DNA of 64,000 nucleotides, taken from Prorocentrum cordatum. Taxonomy: Eukaryota > Sar > Dinophyceae > Prorocentrales > Prorocentraceae. Shown piece by piece: positions 1-10,575 of the stretch. The notes under the pieces were generated by a model. It had not been told where the DNA came from. It made no database searches and saw only the letters and a list, made by a program, of their open reading frames with translations. The stretch covers positions 87,932 through 151,931 of the forward strand of contig CAUYUJ010014766.1 in assembly GCA_963575745.1 (NCBI GenBank), read 5' to 3'. Position numbers and translations under genes: made by a program. The first letter of the stretch is position 1. Every line of letters starts with the position of its first letter.

Positions 1-175
1 CCTCCCACTCCTCCTCCCCCTCCCCCCACTCCCCCCACTCCTCCTCCTCCTCCTCCTCCTCCTCCTCCTCCTCCTCCTCCTCCTCCTCCTCCTCCTCCTC
101 CTCCTCCTCCTCCTCCTCCTCCTTCTCCTCTCCTCCTCCTCCTCCTCCTCCTCGTCCTCCTCCTCCCCCTCCCCC
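1..175. repeat. (CCT)n pyrimidine tract
   Basis: Almost pure CCT triplets with a few interruptions, running off the left edge of the window. The same simple repeat recurs many times in the window in both orientations. It gives open frames in every phase, which are not genes. Confidence 0.95.
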
Positions 176-346
176 CCCCGCAACGCCCGTTATCGCCGAG
201 AGGTATAAGCACGCTCTCTTGGGCCCGGGCCACCTCCAGCAACACCCGAGAGCAGTGCTCCTCTTGGCTGCACGCACAGGGTGTATAGGGGGAGGGGGGG
301 GGGAAGGCTTCTCAGAATGAGGCTGCCTCTCAGAGGGCGCGGGCCC

Positions 347-521
347 TACAGTCGGGACGTTGACCTAAGGCACCCCAAATAAGGAACGAGGCCCCTTTTT
401 TCCATAAGTTAACCTTCGATCTGCTATCGAAAACATGAGGAACGCCTGAGGCAAGCTGTGAAACACTTAAGGAACGCGGAGCCCCAACGAAAAGGGTTCC
501 TTCTTCAGGGCCCCGACCGTA
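347..521 (+). mobile_element. Family 1 MITE, copy 1 (Tc1/mariner-like)
   Basis: A 175-bp element found four times in the window, always in this orientation. It begins TACAGTCGGG and ends CCCGACCGTA, so the ends are inverted repeats flanked by TA. A second inner inverted match (AAGGAAC near the left end, GTTCCTT near the right) lengthens the arms to roughly 27 bp. TA flanks and CAGT termini are typical of IS630/Tc1/mariner elements. No transposase is encoded, so it would be non-autonomous. Confidence 0.85.
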
Positions 522-796
522 CGTCTACAGACACGGCCCCCGCCTTCTACGAAGCGGGGGCGCTTCTAAGAAGCCTCCCCCCCTCCCCCTACAGCACCCT
601 CTGCGCCCAGACCCCCAGAGCTTCGACCCACATGCCCTGGGACCGGCTTTTTTCATCCCGAGCCGTTTCTCGACGGCCCCGAGGCCCGGTCAGGGCCCCC
701 CGAGGCCCCAAAAATGGCGACCAGCGCCTCCCGTCGCGCTCCTGTCCTTCCTCGAAGGGGGGTCTGGGCTTTGTTAACCAGCCTCGAACGTATCCC

Positions 797-846
797 TATC
801 CCTAAGATGGGCGAACAAAAAGCGAGGACAATCTTAGGGATAGGCC
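797..846. repeat. 14-bp perfect hairpin
   Basis: The arm CCTATCCCTAAGAT (797-810) is exactly complementary to ATCTTAGGGATAGG (833-846), leaving a 22-nt loop. Related GATAGGGATAGGG sequence follows at about 900-912, so this may be one end of a larger degenerate foldback. Confidence 0.7.
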
Positions 847-946
847 CTCAAAAACTGAGGGGATCCTCAAGATCGGCATCGAGGTGAGGTGATGTCAAAG
901 ATAGGGATAGGGAGATGTTCCAGGCTGGTAGTCTGTGCGTGGCCGC

Positions 947-1101
947 CTCTCGCCGAGCTCCGCGGCCAGGCTCCGGCAGCTGCGCGCGGCCGCCTCGGGG
1001 CCCGACGGCGCCCGCGCCCGCGGCGGGGGCTCCGCGCCGGCGCCGCAGCAGGCGAGGAGCAGCGGCAGGGCCCGGGGGCGCCGGCCCCGCGGGGCGGCCA
1101 T
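947..1101 (-). CDS. Candidate first exon with signal-peptide-like start
   Basis: From the ATG at 1101 the minus strand reads MAAPRGRRPRALPLLLACC, then GAGAEPPPRARAP and a run ending RSCRSLAAELGE. A basic start, a Leu-rich core and a small-residue end resemble a signal peptide, so the product may be secreted or plastid-directed. Codon third positions are almost all G or C. A GC-type donor (AG|GCGG) is available near 947. No downstream exon could be assigned and the family is unknown. In DNA this GC-rich the frame could be chance. Confidence 0.35.
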
Positions 1102-1136
1102 GGGCCCGGCCGGCGGGGCAGCACCGACTTTCGTAG

Positions 1137-1196
1137 GGGGGGACGCGCGAACCGCACGGGGGAGGGTGGGGGTAGGGCTCGCATGTGGCCCCCCGT
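1137..1196. repeat. Short foldback related to the nested element at 62021
   Basis: The left side GGGGGGGACGCGCGAACC is nearly complementary to the right side GGGCTCGCATGTGGCCCCCC. The same arms occur in the longer hairpin at 62021-62173, so this is probably a shorter relative. Confidence 0.5.
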
Positions 1197-1429
1197 TTCG
1201 GCGGCAGCTCACGGGAGCCGGGGCTGGCAGCAGAGGCATCCCTGGCCTCCGGGGGGGGGGGCCGAAGGGAGCCAGGAGGGCCAGGAGCAGCAGGGACACG
1301 GGGGGTCTTGTTCTGCAGGTGCATCGGAACAGGCCGCCCAGATGTGCTGGCCCTGATGCAAAGACGGGGACCCAGGTGAGGCCACGTCTTCAAAGGGCTA
1401 TATCAGCCAGCGTTGACTCCAAAAAGATA

Positions 1430-1690
1430 GGAGGACAGGAGGAGGACGAGAGGAGGATGGGAGGAGGACGAACGGAGGACGGGAGGAGGACGGAAGGAGC
1501 GTAAGCAAGCAAGCGGAAGCAAGCAAGCGGAAGCAAGCAAGCGGACGCAAGCGAACGCAAGCGAGCAATAACAAGCAAGCAAGAGCCAGCGATCAAGTAC
1601 AAGCACGCAAGGGCAAGCAAGAGCAAGCACGCGATAGCAAGCACGTAAGAGCAAGCAAGCAAGAGCACGCAAGAGCAAGCAAGGGCAAGC
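1430..1690. repeat. GGAGGAC array followed by GCAAGCAA array
   Basis: 1430-1500 is a degenerate GGAGGACG repeat. 1500-1690 is a run of GCAAGCAAGC variants with AGC/ACGC interruptions. The apparent Leu/Ala/Cys-rich minus-strand protein here is a translation of the repeat. Confidence 0.9.
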
Positions 1691-1904
1691 GACTCATAGG
1701 AATCCATAGGACTCGCCATTGGAAATAGCTGGGGGGTGCCATTGGAAATGAGGGGGGGTGCAAGGTGGCATTGGAAAAAGGGGGGGTCCTGAAGACCAAT
1801 TACGTATGATGAGCAAGGACTCCTATAGAGCAAGCCTATTTGGAAAACTGCAATGAAAACTCTGTTATCATCGATGGTGCCATGCAATCTTGCTCGCTCT
1901 TGCG

Positions 1905-1968
1905 AATCGGCGCTAACCGACGCTAATCGACGCTAGCCGGCGCACGTCGGCGCTAAGACGGCGCTCTC
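1905..1968. repeat. 10-bp CGACGCTAAC-type minisatellite
   Basis: About six imperfect copies of CGACGCTAAY or CGGCGCTAAG in tandem, directly before the family F8 foldback. Confidence 0.75.
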
Positions 1969-2033
1969 TCATCGACTGCCAAACGCTAGCGCACGCGGAT
2001 GCACTCGAAAGCCGAAATTAGAGGACAACGTTA

Positions 2034-2250
2034 GAGGCCTCCCAGATAGGGCCCGAGAAGGTGGGGTCGGCGGATCGCGCCGCATCGCTGCATCGGCGAA
2101 GCATCGGCGATGAATATGCGACGTCGGCGATGCATCGGTGCCGTCGGCATGGAGAACAATGGGCTCCACATCGAGCCGCATTGGCGATGCATCCGCGATG
2201 CGGCGCGATCCTCCGACCCCATCTACTTCCACCTCAATCTGGGAGGCCTC
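2034..2250. mobile_element. Foldback family F8, copy 1 (GATGCATCGGC core)
   Basis: Starts GAGGCCTCCCAGATAGG and ends with the complement (CAATCTGGGAGGCCTC). Between the arms lie several copies of GGCGATGCATCGG and a conserved GGGCTCCACATCGAGCCGC. The second copy is at 62580-62796. About 217 bp with no coding capacity. Confidence 0.8.
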
Positions 2251-3327
2251 GAGACAAGCATGGTCAAAAGCAGGGCATTGTGCAGCGAGCTCGCGATCTT
2301 GAAGACGATCTCGAGGTTTGGGGAGCGTGTGCATGTTTTGATTCCTCCGCGCTGATTTTTTCTGTTCAAGAAAAGGGGGTCGTTCGTGGGGTTGGGGGTG
2401 GCGCTACCCGCCTCCCTCGAAGGCCAGGCCGCCAGGCAGCCGGTATGACAGTCGCAGGGTCCCCATGACTGCTGCTGTCCAGGGCAGGCGGTGCCGCGTC
2501 TAAGGTGGCTTTGCTTTACTGGGTAGGAGGCAACCGTGTGGGACGCTATCGGCTCTTTCTTATCGGGTTGGCTCTGGTCGTGTGGGCCCTTTGCGCCCCC
2601 GCCCCCGGCAGAAGCGCATATATCACAGAGTAGGGTCTTCCGACCCGGGGCTCTGCGGATTCTCTATGTCTTTTGGGAGTGCGATCTGGGAATGTATTGC
2701 TCGGTTGGAAGAAACTGGACATGTTGCCCCCCCTCGTCCACACACGCACACACACACACTACCCTACACACCTACATGGAACACCGGATCCTGAACAAAG
2801 AAAACTATGATCTACAAAACTGTCGTACACAGCCGTGAGTTTTCCAATTGGGCCCATCAATTTGACTACAGAGGGGCACCATTGTCGTCGTCGGCATCAG
2901 CTCCGTCACCGCCATCTCACCGCCGCCGCCGTCGTCTTCGTCACCGTCACCGTCGTCGTCGCCGGCGTCGTCGATGGCACCTTTCGGCTACACGTAAGAG
3001 TAACCATTCGCAAGAGTGACCTTTCGTGCGCGGCTTTAGGGGCCTGCCGGGGGCCCAATTCCAAGTGCGCAAGCCAGTGCTCGGGGATCACGGTGGACAG
3101 CAACAGAAACCACTACGGCGAAGGGGTCACGCTTACGAGGAGCCGAACCGTAATGTTTTCGAACGTCATTTCGGACTGGCGATCCCCAGACCACGAGTAC
3201 TTAGATAGAGAAGGGGGCCCTGACGTCGTGCACACCCGTGCACCAATGACGACCACAGCAAAACCAGGCAAAACCTCGTGAGCTAGTGCACGTAGCACGC
3301 CGCAATGGCGGACAGGAGTGTTGCGGG
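2251..3327. other. Unassigned sequence with short simple repeats
   Basis: No gene recognised. Contains a short (CA)n run near 2745-2760 and a GCC/GTC trinucleotide stretch at about 2880-2975. Neither strand shows a domain or splice-bounded frame I would defend. Confidence 0.6.
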
Positions 3328-3432
3328 ATGGGTCGCGGGGTGGATCACGGGGTGGATCGCGGAATGGGTCGCGGGGTGGGTCGCAGGTGGTTCGCGTGGA
3401 AGACGGGTGGGTCGCGGGTGGGTCGCGGGGGG
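3328..3432. repeat. 12-13 bp minisatellite (GGGTCGCGGGGT)
   Basis: About eight tandem copies of GGGTCGCGGGGTGGAT-like units, followed by a CAACAA-rich stretch to about 3475. Confidence 0.8.
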
Positions 3433-3799
3433 GACGAGGTCAACAAACAGCAACAACGAGCAACAACAAACAACCAGAATCTGGGCCAGGGAGTCCCACT
3501 CCACCCATGCAACAAGGGATGGTGTTAGAGCGTTCGGCCCCTTCACTCTGATCAGCCCTTCAAAGCAAGCGTTGTTTCGCAATTGCTGAATCAACTGCGT
3601 TAGGTTACTTCCGGCCGGTACAACACAACGCCCCGGTCGCAATTACAGTAGCCTGTCGAAGGCCGAACCCTCGGAGCCGCGTGTAGCGCAAGGCTTGGCC
3701 CTGACTTCTTATCTTGGATTGCGCGTCGCAGGGCAGTGTGGATGGGCGGCTGCGAAACAAGCTCGCAGAGGCATGCTGAACTCCCCGTGGAGCGCGAAA

Positions 3800-4620
3800 C
3801 GAATCAGGGATGTGACTAAACCTGCAAGGGACGGTATTCGGGTGCCCCCACTTGTGCCGTGGGTAGAGGTCCTTGCGGGGCACGAAGCGTTTGATGGGCT
3901 TGTCTGAATAATACCAGCAGGCGCCACCACTGGTGCCGTAGGTAGAGCTTCCATGGAGCACGAAACGTGTGAGGTGTGCCGAAATTGGCGGGGGGACGCA
4001 ATGAGGGTGTCCTTTCTGGTACTGCCCCATGAAACGCGGCACGTATGAGCCGTGCGCCGCCGACATCATCGCGGGGAAGCCATGGAGGAACACCCACTGG
4101 GGCAAGATGTGGAGCCCATTCTGGGGCAAGGTTCGTGTAAGGGAGTGCCCCCACATGAGCGCGTGGACGCAATGCGGACGCACCTACTGAGGAGGCGGGT
4201 GATCTCTTCATGGGGCGCGACTCGCGTGAGCGGTGTGCCAAAACGGGCGCGGGGCGCCATGCGGACGCACCCACGGAGGCCAGAGGTGGCACGTGAGAGT
4301 GTGGCAAATTGGTGGCACGAAACGTGTGAAAGATGTGGCCACTGGTTCAACGAATCGTGTGATGGTGTGCCACCAAAGGCGCGGGACCGTCGTGCGAACG
4401 CACCCACTGAAACCGCAGGTGGGGATCCGTGTGGGGCATGAAGCGCGTGAGAGGTGTGCCAAAACGGGCGGGGAACGACATCCGAACGCATCCACCAGGG
4501 CCGCAGGTGGAGCTCCCATGAGGCGCAACAGGGTGTGAGGAGTATGCCGAAATGGGCGGGGAACGGCATGCGAACACACCCGTTGCGGCTGCAAGTGGAA
4601 GTCCCTGCAGGGGACGGGAC
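3800..4620 (+). repeat. Degenerate ~85-bp satellite, block 1
   Basis: Diverged units of roughly 80-90 bp share, in order, CACGAAACGTGTGA, GGTGTGCCGAAA, a GGGCGGGGAACG block, ATGCGAACGCACCC and GCCGCAGGTGGAGCTCC. Units become more alike toward 4230-4620. The array resumes at 5160 after a TG-rich insertion or expansion. Long open frames here are repeat translations. Confidence 0.8.
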
Positions 4621-5160
4621 ATGCGTGTATGCGTATGTGTGCATACGTGTGTACAGGTATACGTATATGAACTGGCATATGTGTATATGTATAGGTTCAT
4701 TCATGCGTGTATATATATATATATATATATATATGTACTTGTTTGTGTCTTTAGGTGTGGATGCGCATGCGCATGTCTGTGTATGTGTACGTGTCTACGT
4801 TTTATGTACATGTCCATATAGGTATGACATGGTGTGACTATGTAAATATGGCTACATGTGTATTTGTATGTGCAGATGTATGGGTTACGTGTACATATGG
4901 ATGTATACAGGCGCACGTGTGTTTTGTGTTTTGTGTGTATGTGTGTTTGTGCGTGCTCGCGTGCGTGGTGCGTGCGTGTGTGTGCATGCGTGTGTGTGTG
5001 TGTGTGTGTGTGTGTCTGTGTCTGTGTCTGTGCGGGTGCGGGTCAATGTGTGCGTGGGTGTGTGTGGCCATGTGCGCGGGTGCGTGTCAGCGTGTGTGTG
5101 TGTGTGCGCGTGTATGAATTTGTGTTTTAGGGGGGATGTACGTCTGCGTTTGTGTTTGTG
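4620..5160 (+). repeat. TG/TATG-rich simple-sequence field
   Basis: About 540 bp of (TG)n, TGTATG, CATGTG and a short (TA)n run (about 4711-4733). It splits the ~85-bp satellite in two, consistent with expansion inside one satellite unit. Confidence 0.9.
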
Positions 5161-5345
5161 TGGGCGGGAAACGGGCGGGGAACGACATGCGAACGCATTC
5201 ACAGGGGTCGTATGTGGAGCTCCCTGTGGAGCAAGGAACGTGCGTGGTGTGCTGGGATGGGCTGGGAACGGTTTGCAAACGCACCCGCTGGGGCCGCAGG
5301 TGAAGTTCCACAAGGTGCAAGAAACGCGCGAAAAGGTGTGCCGAA
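5160..5345 (+). repeat. Degenerate ~85-bp satellite, block 2
   Basis: Two further units with GGCGGGGAACG, ATGCGAACGCA and GGGGCCGCAGGTGAAG, matching block 1. Confidence 0.75.
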
Positions 5346-5430
5346 ATGAACGGGTGCCCTCATTGGGACTGGAAAAAGAGAGAACTACCTGTGGGGCCAT
5401 AAACGCGCGAAGAGCGATACGGAACACGCT

Positions 5431-5595
5431 CAACCCGCATCATAAGGATGCGCGGTAAGGGTGCGAGTGCCTTGGAGGGCCACTTTAGCGAATTTTCGAA
5501 AGAGATTGGCCAGCGAGAGTCGCTAAGGACGGGCCGCAGGGGCAAGGATGCATGGGTATCCTTTGGAAGATTGCTAATCCTTATTATGCGGGTTG
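5431..5595. mobile_element. Foldback family F9, copy 1
   Basis: Begins CAACCCGCATCATAAGGAT and ends with the complement of CAACCCGCATAATAAGGAT. About 165 bp. Related copies at 37918-38090, 55879-56049 and a partial one at 47190-47300 share CCTTGGAAGGCCACTT and a GGCAAGGATGCA core. It interrupts the satellite region. Confidence 0.8.
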
Positions 5596-5790
5596 TTTGT
5601 CAGCGAAGAACGGCATGCGAGCGCACTCGTTTGGGCCGAAGGTGGAGCCTCCTGTGGCACCTGTGGGGCACGACGCGTGCGAATGGTGCGACCACATCGG
5701 CGCGGGGTCGTCGTGCGGAAGTATCCGCTGGGGCTGCAAGTGGAGCTCCCTGTGGGCCACGAAACGCGCGAGGTCACTCCGCGGAACGCG
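5595..5790 (+). repeat. Degenerate ~85-bp satellite, block 3
   Basis: Two units recognisable by GAACGGCATGCGAGCGCACT, GGTGGAGCCTCC and CTGCAAGTGGAGCTCC. Confidence 0.7.
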
Positions 5791-5877
5791 GGTCCGCCTC
5801 GGGCCGAAGGCGACAGCGGCGCGTGATCGCCAGCTGCCGCCCTCCAGCGCGCTCGTCGAGCAGCGGCGCGCCCCCTC

Positions 5878-5996
5878 TCAGAGGGGAAGGCAGGCGATGT
5901 AGTACATCGCGACGCTGAACTCGGAGGCCACCAGATCGGAGCCGACATGGTTGAGCAGCCCGTCGGGCTTCGCCGGAAGAATATCAGACGCGCGGC
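5878..5996 (-). CDS. Candidate 3'-terminal exon, unknown protein
   Basis: Reading the minus strand after a CGCAG acceptor at about 5998, the frame gives RASDILPAKPDGLLNHVGSD, then LVASEFSVAMYYIACLPL, and a TGA at 5880-5878. Codons are strongly G/C-ending and the residue mix is that of a real protein, unlike the Arg/Ala/Pro shadows nearby. It has no ATG, as expected for a last exon. The family is not recognised. The next exon upstream could be the one proposed at 9475-9380, but nothing links them. Confidence 0.45.
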
Positions 5997-6189
5997 CTGC
6001 GGACTCAAAGCGGCGACCCAGCTCAACACAGGAGGGTCGGGAGTAAACAGTGATCTGGCGAAACCCCCCCCTGTCAACGCGATGCGACTACAATCAGGAC
6101 CGCTCAACATACAATACGAGACCGCTCCGAGGGACCTGAAATGTCACGCTCGGCGCGCCACCTCTCATGCGCGCACCTGCACGACTCGA

Positions 6190-6735
6190 GGCGCAAATGG
6201 GGCGGGGCCGCCGTGCGGACCCTGCCACTGGAGCCCTCGGTGGAGCTCCCTATGGGGGCCACGAAGCGTGTGAGAGGTGTGCCGAAACAGGGCAGGGCCG
6301 CCTTGCTGATCCTGCCACCAAGGCCTTCGGCGGACCTCCCAATTTGGCCCACGACGCGTGTGAGGGGTGTGCCAAGCTGGGCCCGAAGCCGCCATGCGAT
6401 CGCACCCACGAAGGTCTTCGGTAAAGCTCCCTATGGGGCCGAAGGGACCTGAGGGCTGGAGGCCGCCATGCAACCGCAACCACTGGGGCGTTCGGTGGAG
6501 CCTCGCCCCATGCAGCCGTAGCCACTGGGGCCTTCGGTTGAGCTTCCTGCGGGGTGTGCCGAATTGTGCGAGGGGTGTACCAACTTGGGCCCGAGGCCGC
6601 CATGCGACCGCAGCCACTGGAGCTATCCGAGGAGCTCCCCATGGGGCCACGCAGCGTGTTAAGGGACTGCCCACATGCAGCCGAGGCCGCCATGTGACCG
6701 CCGTTACTGGGGACCTCGGTGAAGCGTCCCATGGG
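6190..6735 (+). repeat. Degenerate ~85-bp satellite, block 4 (diverged subfamily)
   Basis: Units carry GGGGCCGAAGCCGCCATGCG, ACCGCAGCCACTGGGGCC and TTCGGTGGAGCTCCCTATGG, with GTGTGAGGGGTGTGCC between. It is a subfamily of the block 1 repeat in which ACGACATGCGAACG is replaced by GGCCGCCATGCGACCG. Confidence 0.75.
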
Positions 6736-6739
6736 GTCT

Positions 6740-7904
6740 GCCGAAATCAGGAGAAGAGGATGCTGAATAGGAAGAGGAGAGGAAACAAGGGGATAATGAG
6801 AGGAGGAGACGCGCGGCGCCACGGATCCAAAACGAGGACCTAAGACACAGTAGGGTTGGGAACAGTCTCTCTGACGTACGCCCTTGGGGAATGTAATATG
6901 AATTAGACTGCCTTTTCTCTGCGCAACGCTTCGCGCTATGATGTGTGAAAGGCATTTGCATGATCTATCGTTCCAATACCTCTCGCCAATCATGTGCGAA
7001 CCACTCAGCCAATACAACAACCGACCAAGCAGAGGCGGACAACAACTGGTCAATTATCGCGATCATGTTGCGAGCAAAGAATTTCCCGTTATCCGTGAAA
7101 TGAGTGTCAGAAGCTCGCCCGGCCTTTCCTAAACGAATGGGGCATTGGCCATCGCACTCGCAGCTCGCAACATCACTTGCTTGATACATACCAGACGGGA
7201 AAGAAATGCTTGAACTGCGAAAACGATCCGATTCGTTCGCAACGCGGGTTAGCTCCTCACGGGTGGTCATTCCGTGCCCGTTGCGGTCGATCACCATCGC
7301 ATTGGAAAGTGCATCGCCCAGCAAGGACGCCTGGCATGACGTCGCCCCAACAATGACAGCAATGTTCAAACAGGCATGCGGGCAACATTTTGGGTCCCAG
7401 ACGAATGCAGAAGTATCTATGCGGGCCCTGCGCGAAAATGAACAAGCACCATGGCGGGACCCAGGAGCAACAGGGAAGGAGCCACCAGCTCGATCTGGAC
7501 GACTGGCGTCAGGCTCATCAGCAGCAAGAAAGCGCAGACACTAGGCATCTCAAAGACGGCTGACCTCGTGAATGTTGGCATTGCGGTCGCATTAGGAGCA
7601 CTCCCACCAGGCACCTGGCAGCCAAAGACGTAGCATCCAAAGACGTGACAACCAGAAACAACAGCCAGACAATTGCGGCTCACGCAAGGTTGAAGTACGT
7701 GAGCGTACCGTCAGCTGCCCTGGTGGGGCCGATCGCCTTGAACACACATCTGCATCCCGAGTAGCACCGCTAGCAGTGACAAAAGACAATCATGCCTTTC
7801 GCAGTGCAGCCCTATCTGCGTGCACCGATCATGAGGGTCTCGAGACATAAAGCCAGGGCTTGTTTGCGAGTTGCACCGAATGGGCTCACCCCACTAGAGA
7901 CAAG
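6740..7904. other. Lower-GC unassigned segment
   Basis: Base composition is nearer balanced than the surroundings and no repeat was seen. A minus-strand frame (7369-6965) contains VIDRNGHGMTTREEL, which resembles an EF-hand loop, but codon use is not biased and no partner hand or splice context supports it. Treated as intergenic or intronic. Confidence 0.4.
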
Positions 7905-7906
7905 CA

Positions 7907-7957
<51 letters not shown>
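7905..7957. repeat. (AC)n microsatellite
   Basis: About 25 near-perfect AC dinucleotides. Confidence 0.95.
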
Positions 7958-7959
<2 letters not shown>

Positions 7960-8880
7960 CTGCACAACTGCCTCTGGATCGCAAGGCCAGAGCAGATTGA
8001 GCGCGGACTGGACCCAAGAGGTCCGTACTGCTATTGGTCTATACGCTATATGTTTTCGTACGGTAGCTCCCTGCCAGAGCCAGAGCAGAGCCCAGACGGG
8101 CGAGGCGGCGATGGTGCAAAATCCTGTCTATCGGGCAAGTCTTGCGCACACGGCGTGTCGAACCACTGCTCCGAAACCAAGCCTGGTACGCATGCAAATG
8201 TATATTCGGGAAATGTCCGATGCTGCGCACCGTGTTTTAATCTTGCGGCAGTAACGATCCACACTGCTGACCGCGCAGTGCCTCACAACCAGCCGCCGTG
8301 CGCTGCAAGACTCGCCACCTTTACATTCTACACTTGCTCCCAACGAACAAGGTTCGCTGGGACAGCATGTACGGCATGGCGCATGATGCCTTGCAGCACG
8401 CGCTGCTCGCAATGGCGAAGTGACGAAATGGTCCGATCCAACTCAGTGTCCCCCCACCACGCTGGGAGCCCTGGGTTGTCTGGTAGGCATCTGTACTCCC
8501 TGCCCCCTCTGCATGATTGCTGCTGGTTGCGGGCAGCGTCCCTCGGGATGTTTCTGCTCCCCAATGCTCCCAGCATGGCCCTGCATCCACGGGCAATCAA
8601 TCCTCTTCGCTGGGCCTGCTCCAGCTTTTCACGGGTAGGAGCTCTGTCATCGCCGGCCGTCTGTTTTTTCGGTCCTGGCTGCGACCAGCATTCCTTCGCC
8701 ACACCTTATCCTCCTGATCCACTTCAACACGCATCCCAGCCGAGAGCCATCACACGAGGCGCGGGGCCTCCAAGATGCTGACAACAGCAGCCATCTGTTC
8801 ATGCCTTCGTCTGCGGACAGCCAACCCTCGGATCGACTGGGACAGTTTGACGGTGGATCAGAAGAAGCTGGAGGGGCAAC
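7958..8880. other. Unassigned single-copy sequence
   Basis: No repeat and no convincing exon was found. A plus-strand frame spans most of it but shows no domain and begins within the AC repeat. Confidence 0.5.
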
Positions 8881-8884
8881 GGTA

Positions 8885-9050
8885 GGGGAGAACCAGCCCA
8901 GGGGGGACCATCGACTTGAAATCGGCAATGCATCGCCGATAGTTCGGCGGTAGGACCCTGGTAGCAAAAGCACAAGCTCCCGAGCGGTGTAGGCGATCTG
9001 GCCCCAGTCGGCGAGGAGTGGGCGATTGGACGTCGATGCGGCAATCGTCG
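8885..9050. mobile_element. ATGCATCGCC-type element, copy 1
   Basis: Resembles 14185-14345. Both have a CTGG/CTCGGGGGG-type left side, GGCAATGCATCGCC or AGATGCATCGCC, a CAAAAGCACAAG/CGAAAGCGCACG block and GTCGGCGA near the right end. Inverted GGCGAT motifs suggest a hairpin. Possibly a distant relative of F8. Confidence 0.5.
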
Positions 9051-9379
9051 ATGCGTCTCATCCTGAGCCTACTCCCCCTAACGTTGCCCCTGAGTGGAAG
9101 AGAACAAGATGGAGGGGCCAGAATAGCGTAAACAGGGGAAACAACACCCAGACACAAGTAATCATCGACTCCGAGGAATGATTGGAAATATGGAACTGGG
9201 GGGGGGAGGACGAACATCCAGAACATTTGAAACTGTGGGGAATCCTCGGATTCGCGTCCATTTACTTGTGTGCCCCTGGGCCCCCTCCACCGCGAGCGGG
9301 CGTGCCTCAGGCTCACGCGCGCGCCCCTCCGCCCGCAACCCGCTGCCGGGCCCCTGGCCGGCCTGGCGGTCGCGACGGC

Positions 9380-9475
9380 CCCCCCCCGGCGCAAAAACGG
9401 CTGCGCGGGCTGACGTTCGCGCCGGCGCTTTCGCATGCCTCCCACCATCGGGCGTTGCCGAAGGCGACCCTTGCC
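9380..9475 (-). CDS. Candidate internal exon, unknown protein
   Basis: The minus strand reads VAFGNARWWEACESAGANV then SPRSRFCAGG with consistently G/C-ending codons and a varied residue mix, in contrast to the Arg/Pro/Gly shadows in the other frames. No family is recognised. Exact splice ends cannot be fixed. It could belong to the same minus-strand gene as the terminal exon at 5996-5878. Confidence 0.3.
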
Positions 9476-9504
9476 CAATGCGGGCGATTTCGGAATCCCG
9501 GAAC

Positions 9505-9852
9505 CCAAAAATAAATGTCGTCTCTCAGAGAGGCGCCTCCTTCACTTCCGCCGCCTTCCGCCCCCCCCCTCCGCTGCCCCTCCTTTTTCAACGCGACCCC
9601 CATAGCCCTGGAAATTTAGCGGGGGCTCCAGCAACTACCGTGTAAACGACGCGGCGCGATCGAGGTCGATCGATGCCCTGACAGCGAACGGCGGGCACGG
9701 GGCGATAAAGGCGGCAGCCCCAGCCCCGCTCCCGCGCACCCTCCGCCGGCTTCCGCCGGCGGAGGCGGCCTCGTTCACTTCCGCCGACCTTCCGCCGCGG
9801 AGGACGCGTCAACTCCTTCGGCCCTCGAAGGCCAGGGCCCCTGCTGCAACGC
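9505..9852. repeat. TTCCGCCG-rich element family F7, two copies
   Basis: 9505-9605 and 9740-9852 both consist of TTCCGCCG repeats. The second ends in CAACTCCTTCGGCCCTCGAAGG. Three further copies lie at 14628-14795, 49890-50040 and 51519-51668. The shared right end (AACTCCTTCGG ... GGCCCTTTTTGGAACGCC in the fuller copies) shows a common origin rather than a plain satellite. Confidence 0.7.
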
Positions 9853-9929
9853 CTCCCGTGGGGGTGGCCCCCGCTCTTTTCTGGGGAGGCCCAGGCGGCC
9901 TCCGGAGCAGCCCTCGCGAGATCCAGTAT

Positions 9930-10124
9930 TCGGGCCGGGCGAAAGGGGGGGATAGCAAAGGGGGGGTTTGAGAATCAGCTCACGTAGCTGATTTTCCCGG
10001 CGCCTCCCGGCGCCGGAGGCGGCCATGTCTCGAGGAATGGGCCCCTCGGTGGGGCCGAAACCAGCTGCATGCAGCAAATGTCGTAACCCCCCCTTTCCCA
10101 ATCCCCCCCTTTCGCCCAGCCCGA
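9930..10124. mobile_element. Family 3 MITE, copy 1
   Basis: Starts TCGGGCCGGGCGAAAGGGGG and ends CCCCCCTTTCGCCCAGCCCGA, so the arms are complementary over roughly 35 bp including the inner AAAGGGGGGGTT/AACCCCCCCTTT. Interior carries the palindrome GGCGCCTCCCGGCGCC and CAGCTGCATGCAGC. The second copy (52167-52360) has a 5-bp target duplication. Non-coding. Confidence 0.85.
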
Positions 10125-10164
10125 CAGAATAATAGGGGAACAAGAAGTGGCACAAACATAAAAA

Positions 10165-10207
10165 CTCGGAGGTCCGCGCGGACTTCTCGGATCGGCGCTG
10201 GGCCTTC
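10165..10207 (+). repeat. Solo arm of foldback family F4
   Basis: CTCGGAGGTCCGCGCGGACT and the following TCTCGGATCGGCGCTGG match the left arm of the F4 hairpins at 26812, 31059 and 54097. The complementary right arm is missing here, so this copy is truncated next to the family 3 element. Confidence 0.65.
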
Positions 10208-10330
10208 GTCGAGCTTCGCTGCTCGAGCGCTCGCCGGTGAAGGGCGCCTCTGCAGGGCCGGCGCGCGGAGGTCGAGACAGGCGGGGCGTCGTTGCGGAGC
10301 AGAGGTTGGCCCATGGTGCAACGGCATCCT

Positions 10331-10575
10331 CGGAGGAGGGGGAGGGGGAGGAGGAGGAGGAGGGGGAGGGAGGAGGAGGAGGAGGAGGAGGAGGAGGAGG
10401 AGGAGGAGGGAGGAGGAGAGGAGGAGGAGGAGGAGGAGGAGGAGGAGGAGGAGGAGGAGGAGGAGGAGGAGGAGGATGAGGAGGAGGAGGGAGGAGGAGG
10501 AGGAGGAGGGGGAGGAGGAGGAGGAGGAGGAGGAGGAGGAGGAGGAGGAGGAGGAGGAGGAGGAGGAGGGAGGAG
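10331..10575 (+). repeat. (GGA)n purine tract
   Basis: About 245 bp of GGA triplets with few interruptions. It produces the Glu/Gly-rich and Pro/Ser/Leu-rich frames on the two strands, which are not genes. Confidence 0.95.

Noticed and set aside
6965-7369. EF-hand-like loop VIDRNGHGMTTREEL on the minus strand
   Set aside because: Single loop, no second hand, unbiased codons and no splice signals of note. A chance match cannot be excluded.
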